Positions 1 to 7,102 of a stretch of DNA of 21,914 nt are shown here, in pieces; within the stretch, counting starts at the first letter, position 1, and every line of letters begins with the position of its first letter. A program made the translations under genes and the position numbers. The stretch is from an uncultured Bacteroidales bacterium (lineage in GTDB: Bacteria > Bacteroidota > Bacteroidia > Bacteroidales > P3), in assembly GCA_947174375.1 (NCBI GenBank), contig CAMWIS010000009.1:1-21914 (forward strand), written 5' to 3'. The notes under the pieces were generated by a model. The model ran no database searches. It was not told where the DNA came from and worked only from the letters and a program-made list of their open reading frames with translations.

Positions 1-51
1 GTCGCCGCCCATATGCTTGTAAGCGTTCCGTATTTCAGAATGTCTATCCAT
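1..51 (-). CDS. 5' end of an unidentified gene, cut by the window edge
   Basis: Reading leftwards from an ATG at 51-49, 17 codons stay open to the edge (start MDRHSEIRNAYKHMGGD). The start lies 8 bases after the stop of the flavoprotein gene on the same strand, the spacing expected inside an operon. That context, rather than any recognised domain, is why I call it real. The visible part is too short to assign a family. A chance open stretch of 17 codons cannot be excluded. Confidence 0.45.
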   Translation of the reverse strand, partial: MDRHSEIRNAYKHMGGD

Positions 52-59
52 AATGAGGG

Positions 60-629
60 TTATTTCTTTATCTTCTTAAGGATAACGGCCATATTTTCAC
101 CTAAATTGCGCATATTGGCCATGCCTTCTTCATCGTTGAGCACCTCGCCGATGTTTTTGCCATAGACCATATTCCAATACGTCGAACCCACCACGACCAT
201 CTCTTTATTGAGCATAAAATGGTTCATCGTATCGACGGCGGTGAGGCCTCCGCCGCGACGGACGGCGGCCACGGACGCGCCGACCTTGTGGCGCAACAGG
301 CCCGGATTGGTGGCGACCACCACGCCGCCGCGCTCCAAAAAGGCCTTCATCTTGGCCGATACGTCGGCGGAATAAACGGGCGAGCCGAGTATCAGGCCGT
401 CGGCTTCCGCCAATTTACGGAATATCGCTGCAAAACCGTCGTTTTTTAACGCGCAGTTGCCTTGACCCTTGCAGGCGAAGCAAGCGCGGCAAGGCTGTAT
501 CTCATGGTCGGCCAACTGTATCAGTTCGGTTTCAATGCCCGCATTGTTGAGCTCCTCGAACACCTTATGAATTAGAATGGCTGTGTTTCCGTCTTTGCGG
601 GCGCTTCCGTTGATGCCGATAACTTTCAT
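60..629 (-). CDS. NADPH-dependent FMN reductase-like / iron-sulfur flavoprotein
   Basis: 189-residue flavodoxin-fold protein, probably a cytosolic FMN redox protein. The N-terminus (VIGINGSARKDGNT) is the FMN-phosphate loop of the FMN reductase family, and GSPVYSADVS (residues 82-91) is the second flavin-contacting loop. Cysteines 47, 50, 53 and 59 form CX2CX2CX5C, which fits the compact cysteine motif CX2CX2CX4-7C that binds a 4Fe-4S cluster in archaeal and anaerobic Isf proteins. It is therefore likely an Isf-type electron carrier or reductase of unknown partner; cluster binding is inferred from the spacing only. Its ATG overlaps the stop codon of the upstream tautomerase gene (ATGA), so the two are probably translationally coupled. 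A further gene starts 8 bases downstream. Confidence 0.85.
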   Translation of the reverse strand: MKVIGINGSARKDGNTAILIHKVFEELNNAGIETELIQLADHEIQPCRACFACKGQGNCALKNDGFAAIFRKLAEADGLILGSPVYSADVSAKMKAFLERGGVVVATNPGLLRHKVGASVAAVRRGGGLTAVDTMNHFMLNKEMVVVGSTYWNMVYGKNIGEVLNDEEGMANMRNLGENMAVILKKIKK

Positions 630-826
630 GGTTTGTAATTCCGTTTGATTTCATCAATGGAGCGGCCGCCGATGCCGAAGTTTTCATCCGGCAATTCCTT
701 GATCGTTACGGTGAAAAACGGCTCCGGGATATGGAGTATCTCGGCGGCGGTCTTCGTAAGCCGCTCAATCAGTTGTTTTTTCTGCTCGGCGGTCAGTTGA
801 CCGCTTTCAAAACTGATATATGGCAT
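626..826 (-). CDS. Small tautomerase (4-oxalocrotonate tautomerase-like)
   Basis: 66-residue protein beginning MPYISFESG, so removal of Met exposes the N-terminal proline that acts as catalytic base in this superfamily. The segment NFGIGGRSIDE near the C-terminus matches the conserved FGIGG turn of the 4-OT family, and the length is typical for a subunit that assembles into hexamers. By eye alignment, the two arginines that bind substrate in true 4-oxalocrotonate tautomerase (Arg11, Arg39) are not conserved: Gln/Leu and Thr stand in their place. The real substrate is therefore unknown and the 4-OT label should not be read as function. It lies 7 bases after the tfoX-like gene and overlaps the flavoprotein gene by 4 bases. 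Confidence 0.85.
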   Translation of the reverse strand: MPYISFESGQLTAEQKKQLIERLTKTAAEILHIPEPFFTVTIKELPDENFGIGGRSIDEIKRNYKP

Positions 827-833
827 AAGGGTA

Positions 834-1148
834 TTATTTCTTTTTAGGTTTGGGAAACGGGAGGGCGTCCCAAAGCGTTTCTATGACTTTGAGCGCCTTG
901 CCGCGGTTGTAGATGTCAAGGATATAGGCTTCTTTGGCGCCGGGGTAGGGCGTGCCGCATTCGGCGTCGGCCATCAGGTCGGCGATGCAGGGCAACTTCT
1001 TGACATACGCCGTGTTGTCGCAAGCCGTGATGACGCATTTCTCATTCAGGTAAATCACATAATCCCCCATCATCTTGCGGCTGCGGGCCTCGCCGAGCGG
1101 TGCCAGCATATTGCATATATCAGCAATGAAGTCGGATGAACAAGCCAT
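834..1148 (-). CDS. TfoX/Sxy N-terminal domain protein
   Basis: 104 residues from the ATG at 1148 (MACSSDFIADICNML). The frame is open further upstream, but those codons cover the region holding the promoter of the divergent pgi gene, so the shorter start is preferred. The segment ARSRKMMGDYVIYLNEKCV followed by ...TAYVKK is the TfoX N-terminal signature (R-x-M-x-G-x-Y-x-x-Y), and the protein is a single-domain form without the C-terminal TfoX helix-hairpin-helix part. In gammaproteobacteria TfoX/Sxy is a competence regulator. Stand-alone N-domain proteins in Bacteroidetes have no established role. It is first in a run of close same-strand genes with the tautomerase and flavoprotein. Confidence 0.82.
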   Translation of the reverse strand: MACSSDFIADICNMLAPLGEARSRKMMGDYVIYLNEKCVITACDNTAYVKKLPCIADLMADAECGTPYPGAKEAYILDIYNRGKALKVIETLWDALPFPKPKKK

Positions 1149-1172
1149 GATTAATAGAATTGAATCCGATGG

Positions 1173-1180
1173 TAAAGATA
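1173..1180 (-). promoter_or_regulatory. Possible -7 element for the tfoX-like gene run
   Basis: On the minus strand this reads TATCTTTA, one mismatch from the Bacteroidetes -7 consensus TAnnTTTG, about 25 bases upstream of the start at 1148. I see no convincing -33 TTTG at the right distance, so this is tentative. Confidence 0.3.
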
Positions 1181-1216
1181 GGATATTTTGGGGACATTCC
1201 GCATGGAAAAAATCGT

Positions 1217-1224
1217 TATATTTG
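1217..1224 (+). promoter_or_regulatory. -7 promoter element for pgi
   Basis: TATATTTG matches the Bacteroidetes -7 consensus TAnnTTTG exactly and sits 37 bases upstream of the pgi ATG. A TTTTG at 1186-1190 lies 26 bases upstream, longer than the usual spacing of about 19-21, so the -33 element is uncertain. Confidence 0.55.
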
Positions 1225-1261
1225 CAGTATCGCAAATAGGCAATCACAAAATCAGAAGACT

Positions 1262-2602
1262 ATGGAAACAAAAACACTCGCATTGGATTTTACGTATGCG
1301 TTGCAGGCGGGACAGGCCGTGCAGCAGGTCATGCAGGGCGCGCCCGCGTGCCCCGACTGCCGGCAGTTGGCCGATGAATTGCGCCAGGCCTGGCATACGT
1401 TGCAAGGCCGCCAAGGGGCGGGCAACGACTTCTTGGGCTGGCTCGACACGCCGGTGCAGACCGCGGCGGCGGAACTGCAGGCCATGCGGAAGCGGGCGGC
1501 CGAACTGCGCGCCAAGTCGCAGGCCTTCGTCTGCATCGGCATAGGCGGCTCGTATCTGGGGGCCAAGGCCATCATCGAGGCCTTGAAGCCGGCCTTGTCA
1601 CTCTCTATGCCCGGCGGCCCCGAAATCCTCTATGCCGGCCATCAGCTGAGCGAAGACTATATGCACGAGTTGCTGACCTATCTCGACGGCAAGGATTACA
1701 GCATCTGCATCATTTCCAAATCGGGCACAACGACCGAGCCCGCCATCGCGTTCCGTCTGCTGCGGGCGCATCTGGAAAAGAAATACGGCAAGGAGGAGGC
1801 GCGCACGCGCATCGTGGCCATTACCGACGCGCGCAAGGGGGCGATGCGGCAGTTGGCCGATCGTGAGGGCTATACGACCTACGTCGTGCCAGACAACGTG
1901 GGCGGCCGCTTTTCGGTGCTGACGCCGGTGGGCCTGTTCCCGCTGGCCGTGGCGGGTATCGACATCGAGGCCCTGGTACGGGGCGCGGCCGCCGAAGCCG
2001 GGGACGTGGCCGCCGCCGGCGACGATTTTAAACGCAACCTGAGCCTGCAATACGCCTACTACCGCCAGTGGTGCTACCGCCACGGCTTGGGCGTGGAACT
2101 GCTTGTCAATTACGACCCGCGCCTGATTTACATGGCCGAGTGGTGGAAACAACTCTACGGCGAGAGCGAGGGCAAGGAGGGCAAGGGCCTGTTCCCGGCT
2201 TCCGTCTCGTTTACGACCGACCTGCATTCGATGGGGCAGTATATCCAACAGGGGCCGCGTATGCTCTGCGAAACCGTACTCTCGTTGGCGCAGGGGCATA
2301 AGACGGTTGAGATTCCTACCGACGCCGAGAACGGCGACGGCATGAACTTCGTGGCCGGCCGCCGCTTGTCGTATGTAAACGCCAAGGCCGAGGAGGCCAC
2401 ATGTATGGCGCACAGCGCGGAAGGGGGCGTGCCGGTGGCGCGCGTCATCCTGCCGGTGCTGGACGAAGAAGTGCTGGGACGTCTGATTTATTTCTTCGAG
2501 ACGGCCTGCGCGTTGAGCGGCTATTCGATGCACGTCAATCCGTTCGACCAGCCGGGCGTGGAAGCTTACAAAAAACAGATGTTCAAATTGTTGGGAAAAT
2601 AA
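1262..2602 (+). CDS. pgi: Glucose-6-phosphate isomerase
   Basis: 446-residue cytosolic enzyme that interconverts glucose-6-phosphate and fructose-6-phosphate in glycolysis and gluconeogenesis. It shows the double SIS-domain layout: CIGIGGSYLGAK (91-102), the phosphate-binding ISKSGTTTEP (151-160), and the family signature NVGGRFSVLTPVG (212-224). Catalytic candidates are Glu301 in YGESEGK, His322 in TDLHSMGQ, and Lys437 in NPFDQPGVEAYKK. The length is that of the short bacterial/archaeal PGI class (about 445 residues), not the roughly 550-residue E. coli type. The start METKTL at 1262 is chosen because the in-frame upstream codons overlap the -7 element at 1217-1224. It is transcribed divergently from the tfoX-like gene and converges on the DUF6873 gene. 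Confidence 0.97.
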   Translation: METKTLALDFTYALQAGQAVQQVMQGAPACPDCRQLADELRQAWHTLQGRQGAGNDFLGWLDTPVQTAAAELQAMRKRAAELRAKSQAFVCIGIGGSYLGAKAIIEALKPALSLSMPGGPEILYAGHQLSEDYMHELLTYLDGKDYSICIISKSGTTTEPAIAFRLLRAHLEKKYGKEEARTRIVAITDARKGAMRQLADREGYTTYVVPDNVGGRFSVLTPVGLFPLAVAGIDIEALVRGAAAEAGDVAAAGDDFKRNLSLQYAYYRQWCYRHGLGVELLVNYDPRLIYMAEWWKQLYGESEGKEGKGLFPASVSFTTDLHSMGQYIQQGPRMLCETVLSLAQGHKTVEIPTDAENGDGMNFVAGRRLSYVNAKAEEATCMAHSAEGGVPVARVILPVLDEEVLGRLIYFFETACALSGYSMHVNPFDQPGVEAYKKQMFKLLGK

Positions 2603-2605
2603 GCG

Positions 2606-2632
2606 GGCGGTTTAGATGCGGATTAAACCGCC
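2606..2632. terminator. Hairpin between convergent pgi and DUF6873 genes
   Basis: GGCGGTTTA (2606-2614) pairs perfectly with TAAACCGCC (2624-2632) around a 9-base loop. It starts 3 bases after the pgi stop and contains the stop codon and last codons of the opposing gene. A strong T-run is missing on both sides (only CTTATTTT on the minus side), so it may be a weak bidirectional terminator or an RNA-end-protecting stem. Confidence 0.55.
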
Positions 2633-3304
2633 ACCGTCTATCAACGGGCCTTGGGACAGTTCGACGGTCTCAAGGCCTTTTTTTTCGGCTAAGGCGCGCA
2701 GGGCTTGCGCCGTTTCGGCGCCGAGGTGTTTGAGCGCGCCGGTCCAAAAGAGGTGCCGCCCGTCCGTGCCGGCGCAGCCGCCGATAAAGCCGTAGGGAAA
2801 CCCGTGCAGCAGGACGGGCGCGGGGTCAACCCACAGGCCGCTGTGGCCGGTGGCGCGCAGCGCCTTTTCGATGCCGCGGTCTGAGGTCACGAAGTCCGAC
2901 CCAATCCAAAGTAAGTTGCAACGTACGTAGCCTTGTTTGACCGAAATCCATTGCCGGCTCGCCTTGCGGGCCGCATCCGCCAAATACGGGTCAGTCTGCG
3001 CGCCGCCCACGCAGGCCGCTTCGGAGAAGCCGAGGTTGTAGCGGGCGGAGGCGGGGTAGGCGTTGCCCACCGGGCTTTGACCCGGCACGACGGGCCTCGT
3101 CGTGAACCGCCGCAGGCTGTCCGTCCACCGCGCCGGCAGGTTGGGGGCCACGACGATTTCGTGCGGCAGCGGGCAGACGAAGATATCGGGATGGCCGGAC
3201 ACGGCGTCATAGACGATGCCTTCCGTTTCGAACGGCAGCACCTCGTCGTATTCGGCCAAGGCGTAGAGCCGTTCGGCTCCCAATCGTTTGTCGGCTAAGA
3301 ACAT
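2612..3304 (-). CDS. DUF6873 family, GME-fold protein
   Basis: 230 residues, no signal peptide or membrane segment, presumably cytosolic. I recognise the layout of the DUF6873 family, predicted to adopt the guanidine-modifying-enzyme (pentein-like) fold. Matching segments in order are SGHPDIFVC (36-44), ARYNLGF (87-93), VKQGYVRCNLLWI (122-134), TSDRGIEKAL (140-149), GFPYGFIGGCAGTDG (168-182) and GPLIDGGGLI (219-228). No C-terminal Cys of the kind used by arginine deiminases is visible, so catalysis by the classic pentein mechanism is doubtful. Its biochemical role is not known. The start overlaps the end of the upstream radical SAM gene by 10 bases, indicating coupled translation and perhaps joint function. 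Confidence 0.75.
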   Translation of the reverse strand: MFLADKRLGAERLYALAEYDEVLPFETEGIVYDAVSGHPDIFVCPLPHEIVVAPNLPARWTDSLRRFTTRPVVPGQSPVGNAYPASARYNLGFSEAACVGGAQTDPYLADAARKASRQWISVKQGYVRCNLLWIGSDFVTSDRGIEKALRATGHSGLWVDPAPVLLHGFPYGFIGGCAGTDGRHLFWTGALKHLGAETAQALRALAEKKGLETVELSQGPLIDGGGLIRI

Positions 3305-4317
3305 AAGGCGCTGCGGTATTGGCGGCCGGCCAAAGCGGGGTCGGCGTAAATCGACACTTTGCGGAATCGGGTTTCCAGATAGCGTTTATTCTCGCCGTGA
3401 TGCCCGTTGGCCACGTTGACTTGGTTGGGCGCGACCCATAGCTTGAGGCGCGGGCGGCTTGCCGGCGCCTGTCCGAAGTCCGCCCCACGCCAGATATGTC
3501 CCCAAATCGCGCTTTCGGCCAAGGCGCGGAAGGCCGGATGGAACGGCCCCGCCACGAGGCCCGCGCCGGCGGTCAGTTCCTCCGACGGATGCAGCCCCAC
3601 GCGCAGAATCCGCACGCCGGCCGCCTCAAACAGCGGGATGAGTTCGGCGCACCAGTCCACGGCCTCTTCCAAGGGTAGCGGCCGATAGGCGCCGGCGTGG
3701 TATTGTTCCGCCAACAGCGTCTTTTCCATAACGAGCGTCGGATAGATGCGGGTCTCCGTCGCGCCCAGGTCGATGAAGCGGCGGGCGGTCTCCATGCTGC
3801 GGGGCAGGCTGTCGCCCGGCAGGCCGATCATCATTTGCAGGCCGAGCCGCAGTCCGGCGTCCAAAATACGCGCCGAGGCCGTCTCCACGTCCGCTCGCCG
3901 GTGGCCGCGCCGTACCGCTTCCAAAATGTCGTCGTGCAGGCTCTGTGCGCCGAGTTCAATCGTCCGGACGCCATAGCGTTTATACACCGGCAGCATGGCC
4001 GCGTCTATGCCGTCGGGGCGGGTGGAGAATCGGATGGCTTTTACGCGCGGATCGGTTTGCAGGTAGCGGGCGGCCCGTTGCAGATACAGTTCCTGCAGTG
4101 CGGCGGGCAGGGCCGTGAACGTGCCGCCGAAAAAGGCGATTTCGGCCTGTCTGTCCGCGCCGAGCGTGGCGAGGTGCTGCGTCACGATACGGTCGATGTG
4201 CTCGGGCGGCGGGGCTTGCGTCACGCCCGTAATGGCCGCCTGATTGCAGTAACTGCAGGCGAAGCGGCAGCCTAATTGCGGAATGAAGACGGGAATGCGG
4301 CAGAAAGAACGGCTCAT
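3295..4317 (-). CDS. Radical SAM protein, Elp3/COG1243-like without acetyltransferase domain
   Basis: 340 residues. Cys17, Cys21 and Cys24 in LGCRFACSYCNQ form the CX3CX2C motif that ligates the 4Fe-4S cluster used for S-adenosylmethionine cleavage. The opening RIPVFIPQLGC is typical of the bacterial Elp3-related radical SAM group. IAFFGGTFTALP (about 60-71) is the GGE-like SAM-binding strand, IELGAQSLHDDIL (about 115-127) and MIGLPGDS (about 161-168) are conserved barrel strands of the family. The C-terminal GNAT domain of true Elp3 is absent. The substrate is unknown; tRNA modification is only an analogy. It lies 16 bases after the T9SS cargo gene and its last bases overlap the start of the DUF6873 gene. 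Confidence 0.85.
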   Translation of the reverse strand: MSRSFCRIPVFIPQLGCRFACSYCNQAAITGVTQAPPPEHIDRIVTQHLATLGADRQAEIAFFGGTFTALPAALQELYLQRAARYLQTDPRVKAIRFSTRPDGIDAAMLPVYKRYGVRTIELGAQSLHDDILEAVRRGHRRADVETASARILDAGLRLGLQMMIGLPGDSLPRSMETARRFIDLGATETRIYPTLVMEKTLLAEQYHAGAYRPLPLEEAVDWCAELIPLFEAAGVRILRVGLHPSEELTAGAGLVAGPFHPAFRALAESAIWGHIWRGADFGQAPASRPRLKLWVAPNQVNVANGHHGENKRYLETRFRKVSIYADPALAGRQYRSALCS

Positions 4318-4333
4318 AAGTGTAGGCCCGTGG

Positions 4334-5719
4334 CTATTTGACCACGGTAATCGTGCCGTTGACTTCGGTCGTGAAACGGTCGTAGGTCTCTTTATAATAA
4401 TAGACGTAAACGCCCGGATGTACCCATTCGCCCTTGTATTTGCCGTCCCAGCCCACGTTCAGGTCGCGGGTTTCGAACAGACGCATGCCGTTGCGGTTGA
4501 AAATCGCGAAATAATACGATTTGTTGGACTCTATGATGCCGATGGGTTTGTATTCGCGGCTAACACCGTCTATTTTAAAGCCGGTCGGAAAATGTACTTT
4601 CAGATTGTTTTCGACCTGGAGGTGTTTGTAAATCCGGTTCGTGCAACCGCCACTGTGCAGGCCGATGTAGAGGTCGGCGTAGATATCCATGCTCTGTTTG
4701 GGATAGAACGAAAGGGTATCTTCTTCCGCCTGGTTGAACCAAACCGTACTGTCGGCATTCGTGTAGGCGATCCATACCGAGACTTCTTCACCGAGGTTCA
4801 GCGTGTCGCGCGAAGCCCCGATTTCGCCTTGCGGCCGTTCCACCGCCTTGATTTGCCATTTGCGCACGCCACGGCATCCGAACCGGTCGGTGACCCGCAC
4901 TTGCAGGATGAGGTCGCTTTGAAGGTTGTTCACATGATAGACGGCGTCGGTCGAACCGTCGCTCCACAGGATGTCGCTGGCGCCGCCGAGTTCGACGACC
5001 GTATTGTTGCCGACGCAGACGGTGGAGTCGCCCGTAATCGTGACGTCGGGTTCGGTCAGTACCTCCACGTGGGCGGTATCGGTTGAATAGCAATGGTTCT
5101 TATAACCGTATTCCTTAATAGGGTATTGCGAGAACTGGACGGGGTAGTCGGTCGAGACCAGCGGCCGGTCGTTGATGAACTGCGTCGTACCGGTCGTGCT
5201 CCAGGCCCAGTAGCTGCCCGCGCTGCCGCCCACATCGCCCGCCACGCCCACCGTGGCTTCGTCGCCGCGGCAAATCGTGTCGTGTTGCATCGTGTAGCCC
5301 GTCGGGGCGTCGGTCACATACAACATCATCGTGTCCGAACCCACCAAAAGGTTGTCGTCGTACAGCGCGAACCAGATGCGGATGTTGTTGGACGAGGGGG
5401 AGAAGACGATGCGGGTTTGGTTGGAGTCGGCTTCGAATTTCTGTCCGTTGTAGAACCAGTCGCAACGGAGACGGCTGATGGGGCCGTATTCGTCATAAAT
5501 CGCTTTCAATTGGACGGAGTCACCGTAGCAAATCACGTTGGCATTGTAGTCTATACGGATGGCTTTCGGCAGTTCCGCCGCATCGGTCGTCGCGTCGGTC
5601 GGCGCCTCCGCCGTCAATACGGGCAGAAACTGCGTCTGGGCGTGTCCGGCGCCGCCGGCAAAACCGGCGATCAGCAGACAGGCCGTCAGACAACACCGTA
5701 TGAAAATTTGCGGAAACAT
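4334..5719 (-). CDS. Secreted protein with T9SS type B (gliding-motility) C-terminal domain
   Basis: 461 residues. An N-terminal signal peptide is clear: basic/hydrophobic start, CLTACLLIAGFAGGAGHA, with probable cleavage before Gln28. The middle (about 50-370) is rich in Thr, Asp, Trp and Tyr and looks like tandem Ig/PKD-like beta domains, with SQYPIKEYGYKNHCYS and LWSDGSTDAVY as example strands. The last about 90 residues (FPTGFKIDGVSREYKP ... FAIFNRNGMRLFE ... GWDGKYKGEWVHPGVYVYYY) match the CHU_C/gliding-motility-associated domain that serves as the type B sorting signal of the type IX secretion system. The protein should be exported and attached to or released from the cell surface. Its binding target is unknown. 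It lies 17 bases after clpX on the same strand. Confidence 0.9.
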   Translation of the reverse strand: MFPQIFIRCCLTACLLIAGFAGGAGHAQTQFLPVLTAEAPTDATTDAAELPKAIRIDYNANVICYGDSVQLKAIYDEYGPISRLRCDWFYNGQKFEADSNQTRIVFSPSSNNIRIWFALYDDNLLVGSDTMMLYVTDAPTGYTMQHDTICRGDEATVGVAGDVGGSAGSYWAWSTTGTTQFINDRPLVSTDYPVQFSQYPIKEYGYKNHCYSTDTAHVEVLTEPDVTITGDSTVCVGNNTVVELGGASDILWSDGSTDAVYHVNNLQSDLILQVRVTDRFGCRGVRKWQIKAVERPQGEIGASRDTLNLGEEVSVWIAYTNADSTVWFNQAEEDTLSFYPKQSMDIYADLYIGLHSGGCTNRIYKHLQVENNLKVHFPTGFKIDGVSREYKPIGIIESNKSYYFAIFNRNGMRLFETRDLNVGWDGKYKGEWVHPGVYVYYYKETYDRFTTEVNGTITVVK

Positions 5720-5736
5720 CGGACGCTACAATGGGT

Positions 5737-7002
5737 TTATAGGTTTTGCATCAAATGGGGTTGCAGGCGCTCTTCCACCATCGCCTGCGTTACGGTAAAC
5801 GTGGCGGGCGGCGCCGGTTGGGAGGGCAGGTCGAACATCAGGTCTTCCATTACCTTTTCCATCAACGCCCTCAGCCCGCGTGCGCCGAGTTTGTATTCCA
5901 CCGTCGTCTTGGCCAGGAAATCCAAGGCTTCCGGTTCAAAGGCAAGCGTTACGCCGTCCATGGCCAACAACTGCGTGTATTGTTTGGTCAAGGCGTTCTT
6001 TGGTTCGGTCAGGATGCGCCTTAAATCGGCTTCTTTCAACGGGTTGAGGTGCGAGAGCACCGGAAAACGGCCCACGACTTCGGGAATCAGCCCGAAGCGT
6101 TTCAAATCCTGCGGCGCCACGTAGTCGAGCAGGTTGTTGCGGTCAACTTGTTGGAGGTCGCGGTTCTTGTATCCGATGGCCGCCGTGCGGAGGCGGGAGG
6201 CGATATGCTGTTCGATGCCGTCGAACGCGCCGCCGGCGATGAACAGGATATGGCGCGTATCCACGGCGATGAATTCCTGGTCGGGGTGCTTGCGGCCGCC
6301 TTTGGGCGGTACGTTGACCGTCGTGCCTTCCAGCAGTTTGAGCAAGGCCTGTTGCACGCCTTCGCCGGAAACGTCGCGCGTAATGGACGGGTTGGCCGAC
6401 TTGCGCGCTATTTTGTCGATTTCGTCTATGAAGATGATGCCCCGCTGGGCCGCCGCCACATTGTAGTCGGCCGCCTGCAGGAGGCGCGTCAGGATGCTTT
6501 CCACGTCTTCGCCCACGTAGCCGGCTTCGGTCAAGACCGTGGCGTCGGCGATGCAGAACGGAACGTCCAACAGACGGGCGATCGTGCGGGCCAACAGCGT
6601 TTTGCCCGTGCCGGTCTCGCCGAGCAGGATGATGTTCGATTTGTCGATTTCCACATCGTCGGCCGCCTTGTCCATGGCGTAGTTGAGCCGTTTGTAGTGG
6701 TTATAGACCGCCACCGAGAGCGTTTTCTTGGCCGCGTCCTGTCCGATGACGTACAGGTCGAGGAAGGCCTTGATTTCCGCAGGCGTCTTGAGAACCAGTT
6801 TCTCAACGGGCGCGTGGTTCCGCTTGCCTTTGCCGTTGACGGCCTCCTCCTGTTGCTTGAACAGCAGATGCACCTCTTGGGCGCAGTGGGTACAGAGGCG
6901 CGCGCCGTCGTGGCCGAGGGCGAAGGTCTCCGTTTCCGAAAGCGGGCGGTTGCAGAACGAACAACGTTCTTTGCCCTTGTTTTTGTGGTTCGTATCGGAC
7001 AT
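5737..7002 (-). CDS. clpX: ATP-dependent Clp protease ATP-binding subunit ClpX
   Basis: 421-residue AAA+ unfoldase that feeds substrates to ClpP. The N-terminal zinc-binding domain has Cys14, Cys17, Cys37 and Cys40. The AAA+ module shows Walker A GETGTGKT (128-135), pore loop GYVG (161-164), Walker B IIFIDEID (189-196), the RKH loop (237-239) and a sensor-2 GARGLRAL near the C-terminus. The loop that docks on ClpP reads AAIGYKNRD, with IGY instead of the enterobacterial IGF tripeptide. No clpP lies beside it, unlike the common clpP-clpX order. It heads a tight same-strand run with the T9SS cargo, radical SAM and DUF6873 genes. Confidence 0.97.
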   Translation of the reverse strand: MSDTNHKNKGKERCSFCNRPLSETETFALGHDGARLCTHCAQEVHLLFKQQEEAVNGKGKRNHAPVEKLVLKTPAEIKAFLDLYVIGQDAAKKTLSVAVYNHYKRLNYAMDKAADDVEIDKSNIILLGETGTGKTLLARTIARLLDVPFCIADATVLTEAGYVGEDVESILTRLLQAADYNVAAAQRGIIFIDEIDKIARKSANPSITRDVSGEGVQQALLKLLEGTTVNVPPKGGRKHPDQEFIAVDTRHILFIAGGAFDGIEQHIASRLRTAAIGYKNRDLQQVDRNNLLDYVAPQDLKRFGLIPEVVGRFPVLSHLNPLKEADLRRILTEPKNALTKQYTQLLAMDGVTLAFEPEALDFLAKTTVEYKLGARGLRALMEKVMEDLMFDLPSQPAPPATFTVTQAMVEERLQPHLMQNL

Positions 7003-7022
7003 GGTTCGTATAAAGAAGCATG

Positions 7023-7030
7023 CAAAGGTA
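7023..7030 (-). promoter_or_regulatory. -7 promoter element for clpX
   Basis: The minus strand reads TACCTTTG, an exact TAnnTTTG match, about 21 bases upstream of the clpX ATG. No clear -33 TTTG is seen at the expected spacing. Confidence 0.5.
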
Positions 7031-7051
7031 GTAAATTATTATTATAAATGT

Positions 7052-7059
7052 TATATTTG
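7052..7059 (+). promoter_or_regulatory. -7 promoter element for the etfB-etfA-acd operon
   Basis: TATATTTG is an exact match to TAnnTTTG, 43 bases before the etfB ATG. It lies only 21 bases from the oppositely directed clpX -7 element, so the two promoters share their upstream DNA. A -33 TTTG is not evident. Confidence 0.55.
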
Positions 7060-7102
7060 CAACTTGGTAAAAAACGATTGACAAACCCAAAACAAAAATA
7101 AT

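Noticed and set aside
1598..2533. 311-codon antisense frame in pgi (similar long ones in etfA, clpX, hbd and typA)
   Set aside because: Same codon-bias artefact; no recognisable protein family and no ribosome or promoter signals.
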